Shown: piece after piece, positions 1 through 7,723 of the stretch
How the letters are laid out: each line of letters begins with the position of its first letter
How positions within the stretch are numbered: the first letter of the stretch is position 1
Source: Flavobacterium sp. ZT3R18
GTDB taxonomy: Bacteria; Bacteroidota; Bacteroidia; Flavobacteriales; Flavobacteriaceae
DNA: 64,000 nt
Direction: 5' to 3'
NCBI RefSeq assembly: GCF_007097385.1
Contig: NZ_VJZS01000021.1
Location: 21,890 to 85,889, forward strand
Translations under genes and position numbers: made by a program
The notes under the pieces: model-generated
What the model saw: only the letters and a program-made list of their open reading frames with translations
What the model was told of the DNA's origin: nothing
The model's database searches: none

Positions 1-1
1 T

Positions 2-367
2 CGGATCTATATAGCCATAAGTTTAAGTATGTACCCCATAACGGCTTTGACTTTTATAGCCTGTAAACTATTTTATCCGCTCAATCAATCTGGCATTTAC
101 ACGGTTTATTTTGTGGGTTGGCTGCTCTTGACCGTATTTTTTATTCTGAAAAGGAACGATGCTTTTACCAATAAATACTGCTTATTGTCTGGTAGTATTT
201 TAGGTTTTTTGGTTCCAATTACCAACGGAATAGTTACAGGAAATTGGTTTTGGAATTCTTTTACTCACAATAAATTTCAGCTGTTTTTTGTAGATATTTT
301 TTGGATTCTCTTGGCGTCCATTTCACTTTATGCGGGATTGAAACAAAAAAATAGTACCGCAAAGTAA
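2..367 (+). CDS. C-terminal part of an integral membrane protein (PepSY-TM-like?)
   Basis: The reading frame is open to the left edge, so the gene begins outside the window and the first in-frame ATG at 29 is probably internal. The visible 121 residues contain four hydrophobic stretches separated by short loops and end in a basic tail, as expected for an inner-membrane protein. No catalytic motif is visible. The gene lies upstream of, and on the same strand as, an ankyrin, DUF2271, PepSY-reductase and ApbE series, so it may be a PepSY-type iron-reduction membrane protein. That assignment is inference from context; the family cannot be settled from the tail alone. Confidence 0.55.
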   Translation, partial: RIYIAISLSMYPITALTFIACKLFYPLNQSGIYTVYFVGWLLLTVFFILKRNDAFTNKYCLLSGSILGFLVPITNGIVTGNWFWNSFTHNKFQLFFVDIFWILLASISLYAGLKQKNSTAK

Positions 368-650
368 CGAACGCCTCAAAGAAAAGTATGATTTTGAGTT
401 AAACCATTCCGCATATTATAAATCTAAACAGCTTTATTCTAAAATAAACAGCATTAAAATTCATTCACAAATAGTAAAAATCTGAATCATAAAAACATCT
501 CTTTAAAAGTTAATAATAATTGCTATTATCTTATTTATTTTTACATTTGCACTATTTTTATTTATTCTAAATAATTCTGAATTAAGAAGCCCTTAAAAAT
601 TTAAAAAAGCTCTAAACGGACCATAATACAACCTTTATATAAAATCCTTT
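368..650. other. Intergenic region with one promoter
   Basis: No gene is visible in this AT-rich gap. It holds one good flavobacterial promoter at 520-549. No terminator hairpin was seen after the preceding gene. Confidence 0.6.
520..549 (+). promoter_or_regulatory. Flavobacterial promoter for the ankyrin gene
   Basis: TTG at 520-522, a 19-bp spacer and TACATTTG at 542-549 match the Bacteroidota housekeeping promoter consensus TTG-N17-19-TAnnTTTG. The transcript would start about 95 bases before the ankyrin start codon. No further promoter of this quality was noticed before the DUF2271 or PepSY genes, so these may be cotranscribed. Confidence 0.7.
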
Positions 651-2171
651 ATGAAAAAGAATCTTTTTATTTCTTTTGCCCTAGTCGCCACTTTATTGGT
701 TAATGCGCAGCAAAAAAACACACTTTTGGAGCAGTCTTTTTGGAAAACAGCCCCAGATGTAGCTGCGGTTCAAGTTGAAATTGCAAAAGGAAACAGCCCC
801 TCAGCATCGACCGCAAATGCTTTTGATCCCGTTGTTTTGGCAATTAATAATGAAGCACCCGCAGCAACGATAAAATTTTTATTAGAGCAACCCGGAAATG
901 AAGTGAATAAATCGACTCACGACAACCGTATTTATTTACACTGGGCTGCTGGAAAAGGGAATCTAGAAATCGTAGAATACCTTATAGCCAAAGGGTCGGA
1001 TGTTAATCTAGAAGACAGTCACAGTACATTTCCTGTTACAGCTGCGGCAAGTAACGGTGTAAGCAATACAGCAGTGTATGAAGCCTTTTTTAAAGCGGGA
1101 GTCGATCCTAAGAAAAAATACAAAGACGGGACAAACCTGCTGCTTATGGCGATACCTTTCGATAAAAACTTAACAATTTCTAATTATTTTGCAACAAAGG
1201 GATTATCACTAAAAGATGTCGATTCCGATGGAAATACCGCTTTTAATTATGCTGCAAGAACGGGAAATATACCTTTCTTAAAAACGCTATTAGAAAAAGG
1301 AGTAAAATACACTGACAATGCGCTTATCATTGCCGCACAAGGTACTCGCAAAGAGCCAAATACTCTTGAAACCTACAAATACTTGGTTGAAGATTTAAAA
1401 TTAAAACCAACTGTAACTAGCAAAGAAGGGCAAACGGTGCTTCATTTCCTTGCAACCAAACCCAATCAAACAGCCATTATTAACTACTTTTTAGCCAAAG
1501 GAGTAGAGCTAAACAAAGCCGATAACGAAGGAAATACTCCATTGATGGTTGCTGCTTCGGTTAGAGAAACCAACGGAGCATTAGAACAATTTTTACCTGT
1601 TGTAAAAAACAGCAATGTACTAAACGCAAAAGGAGAATCAGCCCTAACAATGGCAGTAAAATCAGGAACACCAACTGCTGTAGAACTTCTTTTGAACAAA
1701 GGTGCCGATGTTAAAATTACCAATAAGGACGGAAATAATTTAGGTTTCTATTTAATAGAATCGTACCGTCCACAAATGATGGGAATGGCACGACCAGCAG
1801 AAGGTGTAAATCCTCAAAAACAAGATCCTTTTGCCGTAAAAACAAAATTACTTCAAGACAGTGGATTAAATTTAGCTACTCCTCAAAAAGATGGAAACAC
1901 GCTATATCATTTGGCTATAGCCAAAAATGATTTAGCTTTGCTGAAAAAAATAGCCGATTTAAACATCGATATCAACCTTAAAAACAAAGATGGTTTAACC
2001 GCTTTGCACAAAGCAGCCATGATTTCTAAAGATGATACTATCTTAAAATACCTAGTATCAATTGGGGCAAAAAAAGAAATCACAACCGAGTTTGACGAAA
2101 GTGCTTATGCCTTGGCAAAAGAGAATGAAACTTTAACAAAAAACAACGTATCTATAGAATTCCTAAAATAG
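651..2171 (+). CDS. Secreted ankyrin-repeat protein
   Basis: This 506-residue protein starts with a Sec signal peptide ending at about residue 19 (LLVNAQ|Q). Roughly ten degenerate ankyrin repeats fill the rest, recognised by motifs such as DGNTAFNYAARTGN, GNTPLMVAAS and DGLTALHKAAM followed by LLxKGAD-type turns. Ankyrin repeats mediate protein-protein contact, and the signal peptide places this one in the periplasm or on the surface. It heads the block containing DUF2271, a PepSY reductase and ApbE, so it may scaffold that redox system, which is inference. A 30-bp tandem repeat begins at the base after its stop codon. Confidence 0.85.
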   Translation: MKKNLFISFALVATLLVNAQQKNTLLEQSFWKTAPDVAAVQVEIAKGNSPSASTANAFDPVVLAINNEAPAATIKFLLEQPGNEVNKSTHDNRIYLHWAAGKGNLEIVEYLIAKGSDVNLEDSHSTFPVTAAASNGVSNTAVYEAFFKAGVDPKKKYKDGTNLLLMAIPFDKNLTISNYFATKGLSLKDVDSDGNTAFNYAARTGNIPFLKTLLEKGVKYTDNALIIAAQGTRKEPNTLETYKYLVEDLKLKPTVTSKEGQTVLHFLATKPNQTAIINYFLAKGVELNKADNEGNTPLMVAASVRETNGALEQFLPVVKNSNVLNAKGESALTMAVKSGTPTAVELLLNKGADVKITNKDGNNLGFYLIESYRPQMMGMARPAEGVNPQKQDPFAVKTKLLQDSGLNLATPQKDGNTLYHLAIAKNDLALLKKIADLNIDINLKNKDGLTALHKAAMISKDDTILKYLVSIGAKKEITTEFDESAYALAKENETLTKNNVSIEFLK

Positions 2172-2290
2172 CTTCGACAGGCTCAGCTACCGAGGGAATG
2201 ATTTCGACAGGCTCAGCTACCGAGGGAATGATTTCGACAGGCTCAACTAACGAGTCGATGCATTCTACAGGCTCAGCTACCATTCGACAG
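2172..2290. repeat. 30-bp tandem repeat, about four copies
   Basis: Units at 2172-2201, 2202-2231, 2232-2261 and 2262-2290 share the core TTCGACAGGCTCAGCTACCG. The first two differ at one base and the last two are diverged. Because 30 is a multiple of three the array stays open in the frame of the next gene, giving a spurious N-terminal extension rich in STGSAT. The core resembles a common Bacteroidota intergenic repeat. Confidence 0.9.
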
Positions 2291-2320
2291 TTTCCTAATA
2301 ATTACAAAATAATTACATAC

Positions 2321-2803
2321 ATGAATTCAATACTAAAAATAGCTCTTGCAAGCGCATTCATCTGCCTACTCTCATTACAAACAACAGCACAAACCAGCAA
2401 ATACAAATGCATGCTCCAAATGTCCAACTACATGGGCGAAGGGGCATATATTGTGGTTTCGCTTGTAAATGCCAAAGGTGAATACGACAAAACACTTTAC
2501 GTAATGGGCGACGACAAAAAATGGTACAAAACCCTGAAAGAATGGCATAAATTTTATTCTAAAAAGCCTACGGACATCAGTGCAAAAACAGGAGCTTCGG
2601 TAACTGGTGGCGACCGTAGCATCACTACCTTAGAAATTGAAGATTCTAAAATTAACAAAGGCTACAAATTGCGCTTTGAAACAGCTGTTGAAGACAATAA
2701 ATATTACACAGCCGATTTAGAAATACCCCTCACAACCGAAGGAATTGCTAACAAAGTAGAAGGTAAAAGTTATATTCGCTACGTAAGATTAAGCAAAATC
2801 TAA
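2321..2803 (+). CDS. Secreted DUF2271 protein, probable flavinylated redox carrier
   Basis: The chosen ATG at 2321 gives a clean signal peptide (cleavage near TTAQ|T, residue 24) and a 160-residue protein. The frame is open further upstream, but only through tandem repeat DNA. The body matches what I know of DUF2271 proteins, a small periplasmic family often found beside PepSY and ApbE genes. At residues 85-95 the sequence DISAKTGASVT fits the ApbE flavinylation pattern (D..[ST]GA[ST]xT), with Ser93 as the expected FMN attachment point. ApbE is encoded two genes downstream. Role as a covalent-FMN electron carrier is inference from motif and context. Confidence 0.75.
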   Translation: MNSILKIALASAFICLLSLQTTAQTSKYKCMLQMSNYMGEGAYIVVSLVNAKGEYDKTLYVMGDDKKWYKTLKEWHKFYSKKPTDISAKTGASVTGGDRSITTLEIEDSKINKGYKLRFETAVEDNKYYTADLEIPLTTEGIANKVEGKSYIRYVRLSKI

Positions 2804-2822
2804 ATATTGAAAGTACAAAGAC

Positions 2823-2919
2823 TGATTCCACAGATTATCACAGATTATAGTTAAATTTCATAGGTTTTATAGCCTAGAATGACAAAAAAAAATCTGTGTA
2901 AATTTGTGGAATCTGTGTT
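2823..2919. repeat. Dispersed CACAGATT inverted repeat, copy 1
   Basis: A left arm with GATTCCACAGATTATCACAG and a right arm containing AATCTGTGTAAATTTGTGG are separated by about 40 bases, forming an imperfect stem-loop. Related copies occur at 11569-11646, 36887-36944 and, more diverged, 53539-53639. It lies between the DUF2271 gene and the PepSY reductase. Confidence 0.8.
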
Positions 2920-2963
2920 AACAATTTTAAGCACACCAATAATTTTTAAAATAAATTACAGCA

Positions 2964-5162
2964 ATGACTCTTTCTTTTTGGCGTTACACACACTTGGCTT
3001 TGGCAGTGTTTTCAGCTGCATTTTTAGCAGTAGCATCCGTAACAGGTATCCTACTTGCATTAGATGCTATTCAGGAAAAAACGCCATCCTACCGAGTAGA
3101 AAATTTCGAAAAAATAACCCTAGGAGAATCCTTGCCCATATTACGCAAAGCCTATCCTGAAATAACCGAATTAAGTGTTGACCACAATCAGTTTGTAACC
3201 CTGAAAGCCATTGACCTAGAAGACAATGATGTCAATGCTTACATTGACCCTAGAACTGCAAAAATAATAGGTACGCCCCTAAAAAAAAGTGAACTTATAC
3301 AATGGGTTACAGCGTTTCATCGTTCTTTATTTCTTCACGAAACGGGGCGTTTTTTTGTTGGCATTATAGCCTTATTATTAGTGTTCATCTCTATTTCGGG
3401 TTTTGCGTTGGTTCTTAACAGGCAAAGGGGCTTGCGCAATTTCTTTTCTAAAGTCATCAAAGACTATTTTGCTCAATATTACCACGTAGTATTGGGTAGA
3501 TTGGCCTTAATTCCCATTCTGATTATTGCACTTTCGGGAACTTATTTATCATTAGAAAGGTTTAACTTTTTCATAGAAAAAACAGATTCACAAGAAAAAA
3601 CCGAAGTTGTGGCAACCACACCTATTTCAAAAAAAGGAGCAGATTCATCTTTCTTAAAAAACACACTACTGGCTGATGTTCAAAAAATTGAATTCCCTTT
3701 TTCGGATGATCCCGAAGAATTTTACATCATTAAATTAAAAGACCGAGAAATAGAAGTCAATCAAATTACAGGTGCTGTGGTAAGCGAAGTTCTTTTTCCG
3801 ACGACAACAGCACTAACTAATTTGAGCCTTGATTTGCATACTGGTAGAGCAAGTATCATTTGGGCTGTACTACTGGCGTTTGCGTGTCTAAACATACTTT
3901 TTTTTATTTACTCTGGTTTTGCAATGACATTCAAACGAAGATCAAGTCGCATTAAAAACAAATACAAACCCGAAGAAAGTAAATTCATTTTACTGGTTGG
4001 ATCAGAGAATGGAAGTTCGCTCAGATTTGCCAATGCTATCCACAAGCAATTGCTCGCCCACGGAGAAAAAGCACATCTCACGGAATTAAATAATTATGTA
4101 GTTTTTCCAAAAGCTGAACATCTCATTATTTTTACCTCAACCCACGGATTGGGAGATCCACCACATAATGCAAGTAAATTTATATCACTTGTTAACAAAA
4201 CCGAACAACAGCAAAAAATCAATGTTTCGGTGGTAGGCTTTGGATCGAAAGCCTATCCTGATTTTTGTGGTTTTGCCCGTGAAATTGATGTTGTATTGAC
4301 AAAACAAAATTGGACGGAACGCTTTTTGGAATTACAAACCGTAAATGATAAATCAGCCGAAGAATTTGTAGGTTGGGTAAAATTATGGAGTGCCAAAATA
4401 GGAATTCCCCTTTCGGCTACTCCATCGCTATACAATCATGTTCCAAAAGGCTTGCAAAAAATAATGGTACTGGATAAGACCGCCATTTCGGATAAAGAAC
4501 ATACTTTTTTACTCACGCTGCGGGCTAGTATGAGAACCACGTTTAATTCGGGCGACCTTTTGGCAATTTATCCCGCAAACGACACTAGAGAACGCCTATA
4601 CTCTATAGGAAATCACAAGGGCAACATACAATTAGTGGTAAAACTGCACCCTTCTGGTTTAGGTTCAGGCTATTTATATAATGTTGAAGTTGGTTCAGTT
4701 ATAAAAGCGCGAATCATCCAGAATGCCACTTTTCATTTTCCGAAAAAAGCAGCCAACGTAGCCTTAATTTCCAACGGAACCGGTATCGCTCCTTTTCTTG
4801 GAATGATCGAGCAAAATAAGAAAAAGACATCGATTCATTTGTATTGCGGCTTCCGAAACGCAACCGAAACTGTTTTAGGATATAAAAAATTCGCAGCAGC
4901 TAGTATCCAAAGACAGCAGCTACAAAGTTTTCATTTGGCTTTATCACGCGAAGCCGAACATTATCATGTGATGGATCTTATCAAACGAGATGCTGAATTT
5001 TTTACTGATTTACTGATCCAAGGAGGAGTTGTAATGATTTGCGGTTCACTTGCTATGCAAAAGGATGTAGAATCTGTCCTTGATATGCTCTGCCTTAGCA
5101 GAACCGTTATGGGCATTGCAGATTATAAAGCCAATGGACAAGTGTTTACGGATTGTTATTAA
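2964..5162 (+). CDS. PepSY-TM / flavodoxin / FAD-NAD(P)H reductase fusion
   Basis: This 732-residue protein fuses three modules. Residues 1-330 are a PepSY-associated membrane region with four transmembrane segments and conserved His10, His119, His125, His174 and His292 near membrane ends, possible haem ligands. Residues about 340-475 resemble flavodoxin (FILLVGSENGSS, STHGLGD). Residues about 490-732 resemble the FAD/NADPH reductase half of CysJ and cytochrome P450 reductase: RLYSIGN at 544-550, GTGIAPFLG at 605-613, CGSLAMQKDV near 693, and a C-terminal Tyr as in CysJ. It should move electrons from cytosolic NAD(P)H via FAD and FMN across the membrane, probably for ferric-siderophore reduction. 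Flanking genes supply a DUF2271 carrier and ApbE. Substrate is inferred. Confidence 0.85.
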   Translation: MTLSFWRYTHLALAVFSAAFLAVASVTGILLALDAIQEKTPSYRVENFEKITLGESLPILRKAYPEITELSVDHNQFVTLKAIDLEDNDVNAYIDPRTAKIIGTPLKKSELIQWVTAFHRSLFLHETGRFFVGIIALLLVFISISGFALVLNRQRGLRNFFSKVIKDYFAQYYHVVLGRLALIPILIIALSGTYLSLERFNFFIEKTDSQEKTEVVATTPISKKGADSSFLKNTLLADVQKIEFPFSDDPEEFYIIKLKDREIEVNQITGAVVSEVLFPTTTALTNLSLDLHTGRASIIWAVLLAFACLNILFFIYSGFAMTFKRRSSRIKNKYKPEESKFILLVGSENGSSLRFANAIHKQLLAHGEKAHLTELNNYVVFPKAEHLIIFTSTHGLGDPPHNASKFISLVNKTEQQQKINVSVVGFGSKAYPDFCGFAREIDVVLTKQNWTERFLELQTVNDKSAEEFVGWVKLWSAKIGIPLSATPSLYNHVPKGLQKIMVLDKTAISDKEHTFLLTLRASMRTTFNSGDLLAIYPANDTRERLYSIGNHKGNIQLVVKLHPSGLGSGYLYNVEVGSVIKARIIQNATFHFPKKAANVALISNGTGIAPFLGMIEQNKKKTSIHLYCGFRNATETVLGYKKFAAASIQRQQLQSFHLALSREAEHYHVMDLIKRDAEFFTDLLIQGGVVMICGSLAMQKDVESVLDMLCLSRTVMGIADYKANGQVFTDCY

Positions 5163-5183
5163 TGTAAAAATCACTTGAATTAT

Positions 5184-5217
5184 GTTATTTTGTCATTTCT
5201 CCTTCGTCAAAATGACA
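5184..5217. repeat. Degenerate TTTGTCATT...AATGACA hairpin
   Basis: The stretch TTTTGTCATT, CTCCTTCGTC, AAAATGACA is a short inverted repeat. It looks like a shortened relative of the TTTGTCATTCCGACGAAGGA palindrome found inside the MITE-like element at 36,427. It lies just upstream of the ApbE start. Confidence 0.45.
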
Positions 5218-5240
5218 CACTGATACTTTTAAATTCTAAT

Positions 5241-6242
5241 ATGATAACCAAACACCAATTTCTATTTCTTTTTTTAATTCTTTGCAACTTAACAAGCAAT
5301 GGACAAACACTTCGAAAAAGAACCACCCTACTTATGGGAGGTCGATTTGACATTACTATTGTCGCCAAAGATTCGCTGGCAGCAGAACAAAACATAGATG
5401 CCATTATTGCCGAAATCACAAGAATCGAAAATTTAATATCCGACTGGAAATCGGACTCGCAGGTGTCCGAAGTGAACCAAAACGCAGGTATTCGTCCTGT
5501 GAAAGTGGATAGAGAAGTTTTTGAGTTGACTCAAAGAGCGATTCAGTTTTCTGAAGTAACGAATGGCGGTTTTGACATCAGCTTTGCGGCAATGGATAGA
5601 ATCTGGAAGTTTGATGGGTCAATGACAGCCATGCCTTCGGCGGAAGCCATCAAAAAATCGGTTGAAAAAGTGGGCTATAAAAATATAATTTTAGACAGTG
5701 TTCAATCTACCATTTTTCTTAAACAAAAAGGAATGAAAATTGGATTTGGAGCTTTAGGCGAAGGATATGCAACCGATAAATGCCGGGATATGATGTTAGC
5801 CAAAGGGATCAAAGCTGGAATTATAAACGGATCAGGAGATATGAGCACTTGGGGAAAACAACCTAACGGAAAAGCTTGGAACATTGGTATTACCAATCCC
5901 TTTCATCCTGATACACTTTTGGCGGTTGTTCCATTACAACAAGATGCTGTAACCACCTCTGGAAGCTATGAAAAATTTGTTGTTTTTGATGGCAAACGTT
6001 ATTCGCATATTATCAATCCAGCAACAGGTTATCCCGTAACAGGATTATGCAGTGTGACGGTTTTTGGATCTAATGCGGAGACTGCAAACGGCTTGAGTAC
6101 CTCCTTAATGGTATTAGGCAAAACTGCAGGACTACTTTTGCTCGACAAATACCCTGATTATAGTTGCATCATGATTACGGACAATGGAAAAGTAGTAAAA
6201 TCTAAAAACTTCCGAATTAAAAAGTTTAAAGCTAGTTTTTAG
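5241..6242 (+). CDS. apbE: ApbE family FAD:protein FMN transferase
   Basis: ApbE enzymes attach FMN from FAD to a Ser/Thr in exported redox proteins. The start at 5241 gives a signal peptide (MITKHQFLFLFLILCNLTSNGQ) and 333 residues, the usual size; the frame opens 22 codons earlier over hairpin DNA, which I rejected. Family motifs are visible: IGFGALGEGYATDK (167-180), NGSGDMSTWG (196-205) and SHIINPATGYP (255-265). Where ApbE proteins usually read ADALATAL, this one reads TANGLSTSL, so the Asp that helps bind Mg2+ is Asn283. It follows the PepSY reductase and has a likely substrate, the DUF2271 protein, nearby. The export signal suits periplasmic flavinylation. Confidence 0.9.
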   Translation: MITKHQFLFLFLILCNLTSNGQTLRKRTTLLMGGRFDITIVAKDSLAAEQNIDAIIAEITRIENLISDWKSDSQVSEVNQNAGIRPVKVDREVFELTQRAIQFSEVTNGGFDISFAAMDRIWKFDGSMTAMPSAEAIKKSVEKVGYKNIILDSVQSTIFLKQKGMKIGFGALGEGYATDKCRDMMLAKGIKAGIINGSGDMSTWGKQPNGKAWNIGITNPFHPDTLLAVVPLQQDAVTTSGSYEKFVVFDGKRYSHIINPATGYPVTGLCSVTVFGSNAETANGLSTSLMVLGKTAGLLLLDKYPDYSCIMITDNGKVVKSKNFRIKKFKASF

Positions 6243-6611
6243 TTTTCAGTCGCAGTACTCAGTATTCAGTCTCAGTTTTCAGTCTCAGTTTTCAGCATTT
6301 TGTGGTAACATTGTGATTCTTTTTTCGTGAAATTTAAAACAAAAAAGCTTTTTTATACATCTTCCCAAAAACAAAACTATTCGTGTTAAAAATAAAATAC
6401 TGCGACTGAAAACTGAGACTGAAAACTGAGACTGAAAACTGAGACTGAAAACTGAGACTGAAAACTGAGACTGAATACCGAGACTGAAAACTGCGACTGA
6501 AAACTGCGACTGAATACCGAGACTGAATACCGAGACTGAATACCGAGACTGAAAACTGAGACTGAATACTGAGACTGAATACTGAGACTGAAAACCGAGA
6601 CTGAATACTGA
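6242..6611. repeat. 13-bp tandem repeat array in two opposing blocks
   Basis: From about 6399 to 6611 a 13-bp unit, GACTGAAAACTGA with variants ending in ATACTGA or ATACCGA, is repeated about 16 times. At 6242-6297 about four copies occur in the opposite orientation (CAGTTTTCAGTCT). About 100 bases lie between the blocks, so they could pair into a large hairpin. The array fills the gap between the convergent apbE and AraC genes. A 95-residue minus-strand frame over the array is just the repeat translated and is not a gene. Confidence 0.92.
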
Positions 6612-6617
6612 AAAACC

Positions 6618-7613
6618 TCAACTCTCCTTTTTCAACTTACTAGGTAAATACCCAAAAGTCTTTTTGAAAGCCACTGTAAAATGTTGGGGGTTTTTATAAC
6701 CCAACTCTTCCGAAACGGTACTAATAGAACAATCTTTTTCTACTATCAATTGTTTAGCATAATCCATTCGAACTTGAGTTAAACAATTGAAAACAGTGGT
6801 ATTGAACACCATTTTGAAATACTTTTTTAGCTTAAAAGTGTTCAAACCTATCTGTCCAGCAATGCTTGCAAGACTATGCTTTTCTTTAAATTGTGTTCTT
6901 AAAATATGCTCTGCTTCTAAAATTTTAGAATAATCATAACTACTCAAATTCGTATGCAACTGAAGATTCTTTTCTTCATTAATGATAGCGAATAAGTACG
7001 AAAGCATTTCTACAACTTTAGATTCTAAAAAAGCTTTTTTTATAACACCCGAATAATTACAGCACTTAATATCTTCGATTATCTCATACAATTTTGGGGA
7101 AATAACTTTGCTAGTATCCCACATTTTATAGGCTTTTTTACCGTCAATTGCTTCAGACAATTGAGGAATCGCAATTGCAAAATTATGATGAAATAATTGT
7201 TGCAAATAATTTTCTGTAAAAGTAATTTCCAACGTTTTCCTTCTTTGGGTACGATAGTTTAAAGTTCCTTTTATAATTGGCAAGTAAAACAAATTGTAAT
7301 GGCCTTGCGGAATATAAATTCCTATTTCATTCGGGTCATCAGGACAATATTCATTATCCCCTTCAATCTCAAAATGCATTTTTATAAACGAAAAATCGTG
7401 TTCAACTTCAATTGAATAAGAATCCTGTTCGATAGTCAAATCTCTAAGAACTAAATGAATCCCATTCAGTGCATAATCGGTAACAATACCTTTAATTCCT
7501 TTGTAATCACAATCTGTTTTTTCTTCAAACAAACATTCCTTATTAAACTGAATCGGATCATCCACAACTACAAGATTGTTCTTAAAAACCTTGCTTTTCA
7601 TTACTGTTCTCAT
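6618..7613 (-). CDS. AraC-family transcriptional regulator
   Basis: The protein has 331 residues. The C-terminal 95 or so residues form the double helix-turn-helix of the AraC family (SLASIAGQIGLNTFKLKKYFK, then STVSEELGYKNPQHFTVAFKKTFG). The N-terminal 230 residues are an unassigned ligand-sensing region, as in PchR-type siderophore regulators. It is transcribed divergently from a TonB-dependent receptor across a 110-base gap, a classic layout for substrate-induced activation of receptor genes. ATGs at residues 1 and 5 are both possible starts. The specific ligand (a ferric siderophore) is inferred from neighbours. Confidence 0.88.
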   Translation of the reverse strand: MRTVMKSKVFKNNLVVVDDPIQFNKECLFEEKTDCDYKGIKGIVTDYALNGIHLVLRDLTIEQDSYSIEVEHDFSFIKMHFEIEGDNEYCPDDPNEIGIYIPQGHYNLFYLPIIKGTLNYRTQRRKTLEITFTENYLQQLFHHNFAIAIPQLSEAIDGKKAYKMWDTSKVISPKLYEIIEDIKCCNYSGVIKKAFLESKVVEMLSYLFAIINEEKNLQLHTNLSSYDYSKILEAEHILRTQFKEKHSLASIAGQIGLNTFKLKKYFKMVFNTTVFNCLTQVRMDYAKQLIVEKDCSISTVSEELGYKNPQHFTVAFKKTFGYLPSKLKKES

Positions 7614-7674
7614 AAAATCCTTTTGGCGTTTATTTTAATACCGATTGCGTTGGTACATCGCTTTAAAATACTGG

Positions 7675-7682
7675 TACTTTTG
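7675..7682 (+). promoter_or_regulatory. -7 promoter element of the TonB receptor gene
   Basis: TACTTTTG at 7675-7682 matches TAnnTTTG exactly, 41 bases before the receptor start. The nearest TTG (7650-7652) is 22 bases upstream, longer than usual, consistent with a promoter needing an activator such as the divergent AraC protein. Confidence 0.5.
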
Positions 7683-7723
7683 CGTAAAAATAGTAATTTT
7701 TAATCAATCTAAATAAGAATAAC

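Noticed and set aside
2879..3160. 93-codon frame overlapping the PepSY reductase start
   Set aside because: It overlaps the dispersed palindrome and a clear gene in another frame; no family features.
6399..6611. Possible CRISPR or origin iterons
   Set aside because: The unit is 13 bp with no spacers, and no replication initiator gene or DnaA-box cluster is near.
6334..6621. 95-codon minus-strand open frame over the 13-bp array
   Set aside because: It is simply the repeat translated (13-residue periodic SVFSLSFQS pattern) and has no independent coding evidence.
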